Shown: positions 1-9,486 of the stretch, one piece after another
Layout: every line of letters begins with the position of its first letter
Numbering within the stretch: the first letter of the stretch is position 1
NCBI RefSeq assembly: GCF_037963835.1
Contig: NZ_CP150145.1
Coordinates: forward strand, 5,580,001 to 5,644,000
DNA: 64,000 nt
Reading direction: 5' to 3'
DNA from: Paenibacillus sp. FSL H8-0332
Lineage (GTDB): Bacteria; Bacillota; Bacilli; Paenibacillales; Paenibacillaceae
Position numbers and translations under genes: made by a program
The notes under the pieces: generated by a model
The model's input: only the letters and a program-made list of their open reading frames with translations
Database searches by the model: none
Told to the model about the DNA's origin: nothing

Positions 1-957
1 CGCCCAGGCCTCCAGAATTTTCAGCCGTGTCCCGCTGCCTTCCAGCAGTGGAGCAATGACAACCTGCGCCTTGCGTATATAATCCGCCACACTATCCACA
101 TATCCGGTAATGACGATAGAGGAATCCTTCAAGGCCAGTGCCGCTACCTCCGGATGCACATCCCGTCCGACAATATACCACTTAATGTCCGGTACCCTCG
201 CCTTAATCAACGGATATACCTCGCGGTAGAAGTAGAGTGCTGCGTTAATGTTAGGGAAGTAGTTCATATTACCTGGAAGGATAATCCACTGCTCTCTGGG
301 AAAAAGCGTCTTGGTCCGGTAATCCTCCATGCGTATGAAATTCGGAATGACATGGACCTTATGCGACTGGCTTGGAGCCAGTGCCTTGAAGGACAGGGCA
401 TCCTCTTCCGATGTGGCAAGCAGCACATTAGTCTTGTCCATCAGCTTAAGCTCATCCTTGCGCGTCCATACGGCATTAAGGGAATAGTAGACCTTGGCAA
501 TCCCCTTTTTGCCGCCTGCAAGCTGTGCAGATAATCCACTCTCGAAATTATGCGCATCGGTAATAATCACAGTGTCAGGCAGGGAGCGCTGTACAATGTC
601 AATGCAGCAACCCAGCAGACTGTGCGAAATAAATACATGGCTGTAGGACTTCCGGCTGCAGAGCTCAATAATCATCGCCTTCATATCCACATCGACATGG
701 CTCATATACGAGCAATTCCGCCAGGTATATAAAGAACGGAGAAGCGCTCTGCGGTAGCTGACCGTACGCTCCACTTCATGCACCGTAAGTGACGGCAGTC
801 CCTCCGGCGTCCCTGTCTTCCGGGGATTGGCGTAGGTGATAAGCTCTACCTCATACTTGGCGAGCAGAAGCTTCAGAATATTGCCCGTTCTCAGCTTGCC
901 CCCGCTATCCTGCGGATACGGATTCTCTGCGGAAATGAATAGCAATGGTTCCTTCAT
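1..957 (-). CDS. Glycosyltransferase, GT4-like (C-terminus beyond window)
   Basis: Minus-strand reading frame open from an ATG at 957 to the left edge, so 319 N-terminal residues are visible and the C-terminus is missing. An AGGAGA ribosome site lies at 965-970. The protein begins MKEPLLFISAENPYPQDSGG, the usual N-terminal beta strand and loop of GT-B transferases. Near the visible end it has an APLLEGSGTRLKILEA stretch, typical of the nucleotide-sugar binding part of GT4 enzymes. It has no signal peptide, so it probably acts at the cytoplasmic face on an envelope or exopolysaccharide substrate. Donor and acceptor cannot be told from sequence. It lies downstream of murC but beyond a terminator, so it is probably transcribed separately. 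Confidence 0.8.
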   Translation of the reverse strand, partial: MKEPLLFISAENPYPQDSGGKLRTGNILKLLLAKYEVELITYANPRKTGTPEGLPSLTVHEVERTVSYRRALLRSLYTWRNCSYMSHVDVDMKAMIIELCSRKSYSHVFISHSLLGCCIDIVQRSLPDTVIITDAHNFESGLSAQLAGGKKGIAKVYYSLNAVWTRKDELKLMDKTNVLLATSEEDALSFKALAPSQSHKVHVIPNFIRMEDYRTKTLFPREQWIILPGNMNYFPNINAALYFYREVYPLIKARVPDIKWYIVGRDVHPEVAALALKDSSIVITGYVDSVADYIRKAQVVIAPLLEGSGTRLKILEAWA

Positions 958-980
958 GGCTTGTTCTCCTACTCTCCATT

Positions 981-1025
981 GATCTATTACCCGGGACTGC
1001 CCAGGACATCTAGGATCTATTACCC
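981..1025. repeat. Direct repeat of 12 bp upstream of the glycosyltransferase
   Basis: GATCTATTACCC occurs at 981-992 and again at 1014-1025, start points 33 bp apart, in the 5' region of the minus-strand glycosyltransferase. The repeat could be a regulator binding pair or chance. I see no clear -35/-10 pair beside it. Confidence 0.5.
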
Positions 1026-1111
1026 AAGTTCGGGTGTTTGACCACGCAGTTCCTTCCCCGCTGCCGAACTGGCGCTCAATCCTGCGATTCTATGGGGAAT
1101 ATAGTAACTTC

Positions 1112-1166
1112 GTATGCAAAAAAACGGCCCTACACTCCCTATTAAAGGAATGTGGAGCCGTTTCTG
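1112..1166 (-). terminator. Rho-independent terminator after murC
   Basis: On the minus strand an imperfect GC-rich stem (ACGGC ... GCCGT arms with further pairing inward) is followed by a run of seven T residues. It lies about 20 bases past the murC stop and separates murC from the glycosyltransferase at 1-957. Confidence 0.8.
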
Positions 1167-1185
1167 TAATCAACACGATGCTATC

Positions 1186-2562
1186 TTACCGGTTCTTCAG
1201 GTTGTCTGCCAGCGCATAAGCGACCTTCCAGATATCGCCTGCACCCATGGTGATGACCAGATCACCGGGAGCAATGCGGTTCTGCAGGTCTGCCAGCACA
1301 TCTTCCTTTGTCGGCAGATGCCGTGCACCGGCGTTGCTGTTCTGTACAATTAGCTCTACCAGCTTGGCAGAGGTAACTCCCTCGATCTGCTTCTCACCCG
1401 CAGGGGAGTAGATATCGGTGATAATCACTTCGTCCGCTTCGCTGAACGCGCGGCTGAACGCATCCAGCAGGAAGAAGGTACGCGTGTAGCGCTGCGGCTG
1501 GAACACGGCGATAATGCGTTTGCCGGTTGCCTTGGCGGCGCTGATCGTAGCCTGAATCTCTGTTGGATGATGCGCATAATCATCAATGACGAGAATCTCG
1601 TCAACCTCGCCCAGCACCTGGAAGCGCCGTTTGGCGCCGTGGAATTTCACAATGGCAGCGGCAATGGCTTCAAAGGAAATGCCTGATTTCAGACAAGAAA
1701 TCACTGCCGCCATAGAGTTATACAGATTGTATTGTCCCGGAATAGAGAGCTCGATACGGCCTAATACCTCTTTTCCATGATTCATGGTATAGGATACCTG
1801 CCGGTCACCGAGGACAATATCAGTCGCCGTATAATCGGCCGTTTCTGATTCGATCCCATAGCTGATCACTGTACCTTTTACCTTAGGCAGCAGGGATTTC
1901 AGATTCTCATCATCTGCACACACGATAGCTGTTCCATCCTCGCGCAGCTGATTCATGAACTGAACATAAGCATCCTTCAGCTTGCCGAAGTCGCCGCCGT
2001 AGTTCTCCAGATGATCAGCTTCAATGTTCGTAACGATTCCCAGCCAAGGATGGTATTGCAGGAAGGAGCCGTCACTCTCATCGGCCTCCGCGACGACGAA
2101 TTCCCCTTGTCCCGCTTTGGCATTCGTGCCGACATTCATAATCTCCCCGCCGATAATATAGGTAGGGTCCACGCCGCAGTCTTCCATGACCAATGCGATC
2201 ATAGAGGAGGTGGTAGTCTTGCCATGCGCTCCGGCAACAGCTACACCCTTCCGCTGGTTCAGCAGCCGCGCGAGCATCTGCGAACGGTGCAGAATCGGAA
2301 TCTTCAGCCGCTCCGCTTCCACCCACTCCACGTTATCTGCTGCAAGCGCCGTAGAATAGACGACCAGATCTGCACCTTTTACCTGTTCCGCCGTATGCCC
2401 GATGAAGACCTTGGCACCCTTGGCAATTAATTTCTCCGTTAACTCTTGTGCAGCTACGTCTGAGCCCGTAACTGTATATCCCATCTCCAGCATCACCCGG
2501 GCAATCGCGCTCATGCCATAGCCGCCGATCCCTATAAAATGCACACGTTCAGTAGTATCCAA
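1186..2562 (-). CDS. murC: UDP-N-acetylmuramate--L-alanine ligase
   Basis: Cytoplasmic Mur ligase that adds L-alanine to UDP-MurNAc with ATP, the first peptide step of peptidoglycan synthesis. Visible motifs are the N-terminal Rossmann-type HFIGIGGYGMSAIA, the ATP loop AHGKTTTSSM and the C-terminal DDYAHHPTEI. I chose a TTG start at 2562, giving 458 residues. It leaves 7 bp after the folC stop and has GGTGA seven bases upstream. The longer frame from 2619 would add 19 residues unlike other MurC proteins and overlap folC by 50 bp. It is the last gene of a valS-folC-murC run and is followed by a terminator. Confidence 0.95.
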   Translation of the reverse strand: MDTTERVHFIGIGGYGMSAIARVMLEMGYTVTGSDVAAQELTEKLIAKGAKVFIGHTAEQVKGADLVVYSTALAADNVEWVEAERLKIPILHRSQMLARLLNQRKGVAVAGAHGKTTTSSMIALVMEDCGVDPTYIIGGEIMNVGTNAKAGQGEFVVAEADESDGSFLQYHPWLGIVTNIEADHLENYGGDFGKLKDAYVQFMNQLREDGTAIVCADDENLKSLLPKVKGTVISYGIESETADYTATDIVLGDRQVSYTMNHGKEVLGRIELSIPGQYNLYNSMAAVISCLKSGISFEAIAAAIVKFHGAKRRFQVLGEVDEILVIDDYAHHPTEIQATISAAKATGKRIIAVFQPQRYTRTFFLLDAFSRAFSEADEVIITDIYSPAGEKQIEGVTSAKLVELIVQNSNAGARHLPTKEDVLADLQNRIAPGDLVITMGAGDIWKVAYALADNLKNR

Positions 2563-2569
2563 CAGTTCG

Positions 2570-3946
2570 TCACCAGCCTTTTTCAGAATCGGGTTGCCGT
2601 AAAAGCGTACTGCGCACATCAGAAATCAAATACAGCGTTCCGGACACAACCGCAAGGTCATCGTCCGCTGTGATCGTCTGCAGCTTCTGCAGCGCCTGGC
2701 CCCAATTACGTTCTACTATAATTTCCAAGTTGTCCTTGGCATACTTATTCCGCAGACTCTCTGCAATAGCCTGCAGATCTTCCGCGTCCATTTTCTTACG
2801 GAAATCCGGTTCGGTCAGGATGAGCGTATCCACTATAGGCAGTATATGCTTAAGATACGACTCGTGATGCTTATTTGCCAGCATCCCCATGAGCAAATTT
2901 AATTTACGGTAAGGCTGGAACTGCGGAAGACTCTTCGCAAGGCTCTCTGCCCCTTCCGGATTGTGCGCGCCGTCCAGAATAATTCTGGGTGAGGTACTCA
3001 CTTCCTCCAGTCTTCCGGCCCAGAATGTGCCGCGAAAGCCCTCCAGCACATCCTCGTCCTCCAGCATGAAGGCCATATACTGCCGCAGCACCTCAAGCGC
3101 CATCATCGCCCCGGCCGCATTCTCCAGCTGGTGTTCGCCCTTCATGGCAATATCCAGCTCAAGCCCCCGGAACGGCCCGTTGAAGGTGAAGTGCTGGTAG
3201 CCGTCTCTCTGCTTAACCTTACTATAGCTGAAATCTTCTCCGGCTAAATAGAGTGTCGAACGGGTAGATGCCGCCTTGGCCTTCAATACAGCTACAGCTT
3301 CCGGCTGACTCACACAGCTGACTACAGGAACGCCCGGCTTAATAATCCCAGCCTTCTCGCCGGCAATCAGCGTAAGCGTATCTCCCAGCACATCGGTATG
3401 ATCATGTCCAACATTAGTGATGACTGATATAACCGGAGTAACAATGTTCGTTACATCCAGCCTTCCCCCAAGCCCCGTCTCCCATACGACTACATCGGGA
3501 TAACAGACTTCGCCGTAATAGAGTATCGCCAGCGCCGTCGCCACCTCGAACATGGTCGGTGAGCCCAGCTCACTGCCCGCAATCTCCTCGACCAGCGGAC
3601 GCAGCTGATTGGCAAGCTTCAGCAGAGTCTCCTCGGGAATATCCGTCCCGTTGTACTGGAACCGGTTCGTGAACTTCGTGATATAAGGAGAGGTAAAGGT
3701 CCCCACCGAATATCCGCTCTGAATAAGGGCCGAGGTCAAAAAGGCGCAGGTCGATCCCTTGCCGTTCGTCCCGGCCACATGAATGAACTTGAGCTTGCGG
3801 TGCGGATGTCCCAGCTTCTCCATCAGCAGCTCTATCCGCTCCAGACCCGGCCGGATTCCAAAAGGAATCAGACTGTTGATCCAGTCTACCGCTTCTGTAT
3901 AAGAACTTAAGGGAGCGGCAGCGCCGCTCCGGATGATCTCTTCCAT
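2570..3946 (-). CDS. folC: Bifunctional folylpolyglutamate/dihydrofolate synthase
   Basis: 458 residues, the normal length for FolC. The enzyme joins glutamate to dihydropteroate and extends the glutamate tail of folates, using ATP in the cytoplasm. The P-loop is seen as AGTNGKGSTCAFLTSAL near residue 58, and the C-terminal domain has the ILDGAHNPEGAESL motif. The start is five bases from the valS stop and the stop is seven bases from the murC start, so the three genes are probably translated from one message. The valS-folC adjacency is common in Firmicutes. Confidence 0.95.
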   Translation of the reverse strand: MEEIIRSGAAAPLSSYTEAVDWINSLIPFGIRPGLERIELLMEKLGHPHRKLKFIHVAGTNGKGSTCAFLTSALIQSGYSVGTFTSPYITKFTNRFQYNGTDIPEETLLKLANQLRPLVEEIAGSELGSPTMFEVATALAILYYGEVCYPDVVVWETGLGGRLDVTNIVTPVISVITNVGHDHTDVLGDTLTLIAGEKAGIIKPGVPVVSCVSQPEAVAVLKAKAASTRSTLYLAGEDFSYSKVKQRDGYQHFTFNGPFRGLELDIAMKGEHQLENAAGAMMALEVLRQYMAFMLEDEDVLEGFRGTFWAGRLEEVSTSPRIILDGAHNPEGAESLAKSLPQFQPYRKLNLLMGMLANKHHESYLKHILPIVDTLILTEPDFRKKMDAEDLQAIAESLRNKYAKDNLEIIVERNWGQALQKLQTITADDDLAVVSGTLYLISDVRSTLLRQPDSEKGW

Positions 3947-3951
3947 GTCTG

Positions 3952-6678
3952 TTATCCTCTCAGCTCTGCAATACGGGCCAGCACTTTCTCGCGTCTGTCG
4001 GAATAGTCCGCCTGCTTCGCCCGTTCCTCTTCGATGACTTTTGCCGGAGCTTTGGCTACAAAGCCCTGATTACTGAGCTTCTTCTCCACACGCTCCACTT
4101 CGTTGTTCAGGGTCTGAACTTCTTTTTCAAGACGGATAATCTCCTGGTCGATATCGATCAGACCGGACAGCGGCAGAAGCAGTTCCGCTCCGGTAACCAC
4201 GGCGGACATCATTTTATCCGGCGTCTGCGGCGCAAGACCTGCTTCGAACGAAGAGGTGTTGCAGAAGCGCCCGATGTAATTGTCGTTGCGGGAAATAATG
4301 TCCAGGGTGTCCTGGCTGCCGGCTTTGATAATCAGTTCGACCTTCTTGCTCATTGGCGCATTCACTTCCGCGCGGATACCGCGAACGGCCCGGATGATAT
4401 CCATCAGCAGGTTCATCTCTGACACTGCCTGCGGATTCTCAAGCGCCGCATCGTACTTCGGCCATTCGGCCAAGGTGATGGATTCGCCCTGATGCGGCAG
4501 ATGCTGCCAGATCTCCTCCGTAATGAACGGCATGAACGGGTGAATCAGGCGCAGTGTGCGGTCCAGCACGTAAGCCAGAACGGACTGGGTCTTGGCCTTG
4601 GCGGCTGCGTCCGCTCCATATAGCGAGAGCTTGGCGAATTCGATATACCAGTCACACAGATCATCCCAGATGAAGTTGTAGAGCAGGCGGCCAGTCTCGC
4701 CGAACTCGTACGAGTCAATTAGACGCGTAATATCGCGGGAAGTTTCGTTCAGGCGGTGCAGAATCCAGCGGTCCGCTGTGCCAAGCTCACCTGTAATGTC
4801 GATATCTTCAAAGGCTACGCCTTCCAGATTCATCAGCGCGAACCGGGAGGCATTCCAGATCTTGTTGGCAAAATTGCGCGCCTGCTCTACCTTTTCCATC
4901 CGGAACCGCAGATCCTGTCCCGCTGTACTGCCGGTAGTAATCATATAGCGCATGGCGTCAGCGCCGTACTGCTCGATAACATCCAGCGGATTGATGCCAT
5001 TGCCGAGAGACTTGGACATCTTGCGTCCTTCGGCATCGCGTACGAGTCCGTGCATCAGCACATCGGAGAACGGCTTCTGTCCTGTGAATTCCATGGCTGA
5101 GAAAATCATGCGCGCTACCCAGAAGTAGATGATATCGTAGCCGGTAACCAGTACGTTGTTCGGATAGTAGCGCTGATAGTCGCTGCTGTCCCCGTCAGGC
5201 CAGCCTAAGGTAGCGAACGGCCAGAGATTCGAGCTGAACCAGGTATCCAGAACATCTTCATCCTGCTTCAGGTCGGACAGTCCGCTGATGCGGCGTGCTT
5301 CTTCTTCATCATGTGCAACTACAATCTCCCCGGTGGATTCGGAGTACCAGGCCGGAATACGGTGGCCCCACCACAATTGGCGGGAGATACACCAGTCGCG
5401 GACATTCTCGATCCAGTTCAGGTACGTCTTCTCGAAGCGGTCCGGCACGAAGTGAACTCCGTCTCCGTCCTTCTGTGCGGCGATGGCTGCTTCTGCCAGC
5501 GGCTGCATTTTGACGAACCACTGGGTGGACAGATAAGGCTCTACTACGGCCCCGGAACGTTCACTGTGTCCTACCTGATGTACGTGATCCTCAATGGAGA
5601 TCAGCACGCCTTGCTCCTTCAGGTCCGCTACGATGGCCTTACGGCAGTCGCTGCGGTCCATTCCCTGGTAGGCGCCTGCTTCCTCATTCATCACTCCGCC
5701 TTCATCCATTACATTGATCTGCGGAAGGTTATGGCGGACTCCCATCTCGAAGTCGTTCGGATCATGGGCCGGTGTAATCTTAACCGCACCGCTGCCGAAG
5801 TCCTTATCGACGTATTCATCGGCAATCACGGGAATCTCACGTAAGGTAATCGGCAGAATCAGCGTCTTACCGATCAGATCCTTATAACGCTCATCCGAAG
5901 GGTGTACCGCTACCGCAGTATCGCCCAGCATCGTTTCGGGCCGTGTGGTAGCCACCGTGATATGGCCGCTGCCATCCTTAAGCGGGTAACGCAAATGGTA
6001 CAGATGACCGTTCACTTCTTTGTATTCAACCTCGATATCAGACAGCGCTGTACGGGCAGCCGGGTCCCAGTTAATAATCCGCTTGCCGCGATAGATCAGG
6101 CCCTTCTGGTACAGCTCCACAAATACCTTGCTTACTGCCTTCTTCATTCCATCATCAAAGGTAAACCGCTCGCGGGAGTAATCCAGAGACAGGCCCATCT
6201 TGGCCCATTGGTCATGAATCGTCTCTGCGTACTGGTCTTTCCAGGCCCATACCTGCTCCAGGAACTTCTCGCGCCCCAGATCATGGCGGGAGATTCCCTG
6301 CTGTCGCAGCTTCTGCTCTACCTTGGTCTGCGTAGCAATGCCTGCATGATCCGTACCCGGCAGCCACAAGGTATCATAACCCTGCATCCGCTTGGTTCGA
6401 ATCAGCACATCCTGAAGCGTGAAATCCAGTGCGTGTCCGATATGCAGCATTCCTGTTACATTCGGCGGCGGAATAACGATGCTGTAAGGCTCCGCATCCG
6501 GCCGCTTGCCGGCTTCGAAGAAGCCGTTCTCCATCCAGTACGCATACCATTTCTTCTCTGCCGCTCCCGGATCATATGTAGTCGGCATGTCGCTCTGCTT
6601 GTGATTAGCTGCGGCGGTATCTTCTGCCGCTTCCTGCTGGTTCGGCAGCTCTGCTGCTGCATTGTTATTATCAGCCAT
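3952..6678 (-). CDS. valS: Valyl-tRNA synthetase
   Basis: 908-residue class I aminoacyl-tRNA synthetase charging tRNA-Val. The HIGH signature is at about residue 79 (NVTGMLHIGHAL) and the KMSKS signature is in GRKMSKSLGN. The editing domain (TTRPETMLGD), anticodon-binding domain and C-terminal coiled-coil arm (SGLIDIDQEIIRLEKEV onward) are all present. The ATG at 6678 has GGAGG at 6686-6690. A frame extending to 6765 would run into the T-box leader and is rejected. The first 30 residues are Asn/Ala/Gln-rich and lie before the usual MPTTYDP beginning, so they form an unusual low-complexity extension. Control is by the T-box just upstream. Confidence 0.97.
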   Translation of the reverse strand: MADNNNAAAELPNQQEAAEDTAAANHKQSDMPTTYDPGAAEKKWYAYWMENGFFEAGKRPDAEPYSIVIPPPNVTGMLHIGHALDFTLQDVLIRTKRMQGYDTLWLPGTDHAGIATQTKVEQKLRQQGISRHDLGREKFLEQVWAWKDQYAETIHDQWAKMGLSLDYSRERFTFDDGMKKAVSKVFVELYQKGLIYRGKRIINWDPAARTALSDIEVEYKEVNGHLYHLRYPLKDGSGHITVATTRPETMLGDTAVAVHPSDERYKDLIGKTLILPITLREIPVIADEYVDKDFGSGAVKITPAHDPNDFEMGVRHNLPQINVMDEGGVMNEEAGAYQGMDRSDCRKAIVADLKEQGVLISIEDHVHQVGHSERSGAVVEPYLSTQWFVKMQPLAEAAIAAQKDGDGVHFVPDRFEKTYLNWIENVRDWCISRQLWWGHRIPAWYSESTGEIVVAHDEEEARRISGLSDLKQDEDVLDTWFSSNLWPFATLGWPDGDSSDYQRYYPNNVLVTGYDIIYFWVARMIFSAMEFTGQKPFSDVLMHGLVRDAEGRKMSKSLGNGINPLDVIEQYGADAMRYMITTGSTAGQDLRFRMEKVEQARNFANKIWNASRFALMNLEGVAFEDIDITGELGTADRWILHRLNETSRDITRLIDSYEFGETGRLLYNFIWDDLCDWYIEFAKLSLYGADAAAKAKTQSVLAYVLDRTLRLIHPFMPFITEEIWQHLPHQGESITLAEWPKYDAALENPQAVSEMNLLMDIIRAVRGIRAEVNAPMSKKVELIIKAGSQDTLDIISRNDNYIGRFCNTSSFEAGLAPQTPDKMMSAVVTGAELLLPLSGLIDIDQEIIRLEKEVQTLNNEVERVEKKLSNQGFVAKAPAKVIEEERAKQADYSDRREKVLARIAELRG

Positions 6679-6724
6679 TGTGAACCCTCCACTGTTAATG
6701 TATTGAGTAGCTAGTGGTTTCTGA

Positions 6725-7044
6725 GAATACAAAAAGGCCCTTCGTCTCAAAGGACGAAAGGCCATTCTTTCGCGGTACCACCTTTGTTTCGCGCCAACAA
6801 AAAATAAAACTCTGCCTTAAGTCCCCTTACAGGTTCCTGAAGCTTAGCGCGACACTTCTGCAGATAACGGCTGCGTCCGGCCGCATCCTAACCGGTCTTC
6901 AGGATGAAGACAAGCTCAGAAGGGCAACTCCGGGGCGACTTCGGGGGCTGCATCCTGCGGAAATTCACACCAATAATAATTCCGCTCTCTGAAGGGCTGA
7001 CCGCCTACTCTTCCCGTTCCCAGTCTTTATGCTAGTTATTACTT
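6725..7044 (-). promoter_or_regulatory. T-box leader of valS (tRNA-Val sensing)
   Basis: The minus-strand leader contains the hallmark T-box AAAGGTGGTACCGCG (6771-6786 region). A terminator hairpin follows with arms GGCCTTTCGTC and GACGAAGGGCC and a TTTTT tail (about 6732-6764). The Stem I region has GGGAAGAGTAGGCGG and an AGAGAG element. A GUC triplet at 6937-6939 in the sequence GAAGTCGCC is the likely specifier codon for valine. Uncharged tRNA-Val would pair with specifier and T-box and favour read-through into valS-folC-murC. Confidence 0.93.
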
Positions 7045-7050
7045 AGTTCA

Positions 7051-7079
7051 ATAATACATTCAGTATTATCCCTAGTCAA
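7051..7079 (-). promoter_or_regulatory. SigA-type promoter for the valS T-box transcript
   Basis: Minus strand TTGACT (7074-7079), 17-bp spacer, TATTAT (7051-7056). Transcription would begin near 7044, just before the T-box stem I sequences. Confidence 0.8.
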
Positions 7080-7123
7080 CCAGCATATGCACTAAACGGC
7101 AGGCAGCAGTTAAGCCGCAGCGC

Positions 7124-7786
7124 TTACTCCCCGCTCCAGATCACCTGAACCACATTGAAGCCCTGGTTGCTGCCTGTTCCGGGAGCTCCATCCAGTGTTA
7201 CGGCGAACTTGCTTCCAACATCAATAATGGAGAAGGCCGAGGCTGAGACCTCCTCTGTTTTGGAGGTTGCTCCTTTTTGCACGAAATAGTCCTTATACGT
7301 ATTGCCGAGCGTCTCCAGACTCTGCTTCGTGCGGTAGCTGAAAGTCGCGGACGGCGTACCGGTCGCCGAGCCTTCGATCAGATCAAATATCTTCGCATCG
7401 GCCGGAAGCGGGAAGTCCGCCGGCAGACTCTTCGGACGCTTCACGGAATCCGCTGGTGTTCCTGCGGACGAGCCGCCGGAGGAGACAGCCGGGGCAGCCG
7501 CATCGCCGATGATTACCCGGCTGGTAGCAGCGTCGTAAGTGACAGCGGTGTTCAGCGCTTCGCCGATGGAGCGTACAGGCAGATAAGTAATGCCGTTGTA
7601 GGTAATCGGGGCGAGGGTTTTGCCGTTGCCGTCTTTGGGCGTGTACGCCTGGCCATTCACGACGATCCCGATTTTGTTGTTCAGGAGCGCCTTGATCTCC
7701 TGCAGATTACTGGCGGCGTAGACACCGGCCGAGACTGTGAGCGTCAAGCATAGTGCGGCCGCAGTGGCTGCCACTTTTTTCTTCAT
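7124..7786 (-). CDS. Secreted protein with copper amine oxidase N-terminal-like domain
   Basis: 220 residues. A signal peptide is clear (MKKKVAATAAALCLTLTVSA, cleaved after VYAA). It is followed by a copper-amine-oxidase N-like module at about residues 30-95 (IGIVVNGQAY ... LPVRSIGEALNTAVTYD ... VIIGD). After a Ser/Gly/Pro linker the C-terminal ~100 residues match nothing I recognise. Such modules are frequent in Paenibacillus surface proteins and do not imply amine oxidase activity. The ATG at 7786 has AAGGA 11 bases upstream; the upstream frame to 7990 crosses a terminator and is not used. Role unknown. Confidence 0.8.
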   Translation of the reverse strand: MKKKVAATAAALCLTLTVSAGVYAASNLQEIKALLNNKIGIVVNGQAYTPKDGNGKTLAPITYNGITYLPVRSIGEALNTAVTYDAATSRVIIGDAAAPAVSSGGSSAGTPADSVKRPKSLPADFPLPADAKIFDLIEGSATGTPSATFSYRTKQSLETLGNTYKDYFVQKGATSKTEEVSASAFSIIDVGSKFAVTLDGAPGTGSNQGFNVVQVIWSGE

Positions 7787-7914
7787 GTGAGTTATCATCC
7801 TTCCAGAAGTGGTGTACCAGCGCATAGCTGCCTGAATGTGTAATGTATGTAGGCCGGTAGTGACTATTACCCCCGGCTGAACGGTTTGTAAACCAAAAGC
7901 GGATTTCACAAAGA

Positions 7915-7958
7915 AAACAGGAACAGCCCCATCCATAAGGCAAGGGCTGTTCCTGTTA
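7915..7958 (-). terminator. Rho-independent terminator after spoVID
   Basis: Minus strand AACAGGAACAGCCC ... GGGCTGTTCCTGTT is a 14-bp perfect stem followed by TTCTTTG. It lies 30 bases after the spoVID stop. Confidence 0.85.
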
Positions 7959-7986
7959 AGCCTGAATTCTCCGCACACCGTCAATC

Positions 7987-9351
7987 TCAAGGAATGTATA
8001 AGACCTGTCCCTCTTCTACAATCTGGCCGGACAGCCGGTTGTACATGGTCAGCTCCCGGGTGCTAAGCTGATATTTCTCGGCAATGGTATCCAGCGTCTC
8101 TTCCCGCTGCACGATGCAGAGCCGTACCTTGCGGAACAGCTCCGTTCCGCCCATGCCGCCGATGAACCGGCTCTTCCACGCTGTATCATTGCCGGCCTCA
8201 GGGATAGCCTCCGCTACAGAGTCAATATTGCCCGAGAGCAGCTCCTCCTGCTCTCTGTTGGCGCGGCTTGCGCTGAGCAGCGAGGAGAAGGTGAGCGGCT
8301 CCTTCTCCGCGGCTCCCGGTTCTTTTTTGCTGCCAAGGGCAACCTTGAGATCCTGCTTCTCCTCCTGGGGAGCCAGAGATTCCGCAGACAGGAAGACTTC
8401 ATTGTCTGTGGCCTGAATCTCCTCTGCCGTCTCCACCTCTTCGTTCCCGGCAAACAGCGCAGCAGCATCGTTGGCAGCGGAGGTAAGCACCGGCTCCGGC
8501 TGCGTGGCGGCATGAAGCTTCGCATTGCCCCAATGATCCACTGTGTTCAAGGCAGCGGTGCCTGTCTGAAGCGTGGTGTCTTCTTGAAGCGAGCCGTTCA
8601 CAGCCGCTGGCGCCGTCTTCTCTCTGGAGGTGAGGAAGTGGCCGGAGACCGGATCAGCCGCCGGCTTGCTGCCTGCCGATGAAGCCGTATCCAGGCTATG
8701 GGTTCTTACTCTGGGTTCCTTGTCCTTCAGAGGTGTGGTGAGATAGGCAGCGGGCTGGGTGTACGCAGCGTCTTCCGCATACAGCGGCCCAGCTGCAGCC
8801 TCAGCCGGATCAGCAGCGTTCTGATCTTCTTCAGAGCCCTCTGCTGCTCCTTCGCCATAGGTCCAGAGCGAATTCTCATACAGGCTATCATTCTCCGGAC
8901 TGCGTAATTTCTCCTCAGCCGCCCTACTGTCTCCTGCCTCCGGCGAATACGCTACCGTGTATTCCTCCTGCTGCCAGGCCGGCTGTGCATCTGCACTTCC
9001 GATTCCGCGCAGCGAGAGCACTCCGGTAATGTTGACGGTTCGCATCGTCAGCAGATCAATATCGAAATTCTCGATCTCCACCCCTATGTCATCAAGTGAG
9101 CTGACCCGGGTCAGCGGAACAGTGATTTCAACAGGAATTGCATGCTCCAGACGCTGTGTAAGGTCATCCTCCCCCCGGTAGAGTCCGGTGAGCAGCAGTT
9201 GACCGTGCAGCTCGGCCCGGTCCTCCCGCTGGATGACCTGGATGTCGGGAACCAGCTCGACTTCCTCCAGCTCTGCTATTCCCGGAAGCTCTTCCGAAAG
9301 GTGAATGCGTTCATAAATATCAAACCGCAAGCCATGGGACTGGTCAAACAC
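7987..9351 (-). CDS. spoVID: Stage VI sporulation protein D-like coat morphogenesis protein with LysM
   Basis: 454 residues. The N-terminal ~130 residues (FDQSHGLRFDIYERIHLSEE ... GQLLLTGLYRG) resemble the SpoVID/SafA-associated N-domain. A long acidic, low-complexity middle follows, then a C-terminal LysM module (VQREETLDTIAEKYQLSTRE ... VLYIP). In Bacillus SpoVID directs encasement of the spore by coat proteins. The position beside the hem cluster and upstream of valS-folC is the same as in B. subtilis and supports the call. The GTG at 9351 has a perfect AAGGAGG at 9361-9367 nine bases away; the ATG at 9375 lies upstream of that site and is not used. Expected in the mother cell during sporulation. 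Confidence 0.85.
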   Translation of the reverse strand: MFDQSHGLRFDIYERIHLSEELPGIAELEEVELVPDIQVIQREDRAELHGQLLLTGLYRGEDDLTQRLEHAIPVEITVPLTRVSSLDDIGVEIENFDIDLLTMRTVNITGVLSLRGIGSADAQPAWQQEEYTVAYSPEAGDSRAAEEKLRSPENDSLYENSLWTYGEGAAEGSEEDQNAADPAEAAAGPLYAEDAAYTQPAAYLTTPLKDKEPRVRTHSLDTASSAGSKPAADPVSGHFLTSREKTAPAAVNGSLQEDTTLQTGTAALNTVDHWGNAKLHAATQPEPVLTSAANDAAALFAGNEEVETAEEIQATDNEVFLSAESLAPQEEKQDLKVALGSKKEPGAAEKEPLTFSSLLSASRANREQEELLSGNIDSVAEAIPEAGNDTAWKSRFIGGMGGTELFRKVRLCIVQREETLDTIAEKYQLSTRELTMYNRLSGQIVEEGQVLYIP

Positions 9352-9486
9352 GGGAAATGTCCTCCTTCTTGGCATAATCTATCCCTGAGACAAGCCCAGA
9401 GTATAAGCCCAAAATGTTACTCCCCTCATGTATATGCTTCAATCAGGCAGGCATGACAACTTTGCCGCTTCAATTGCGGACAGCGT

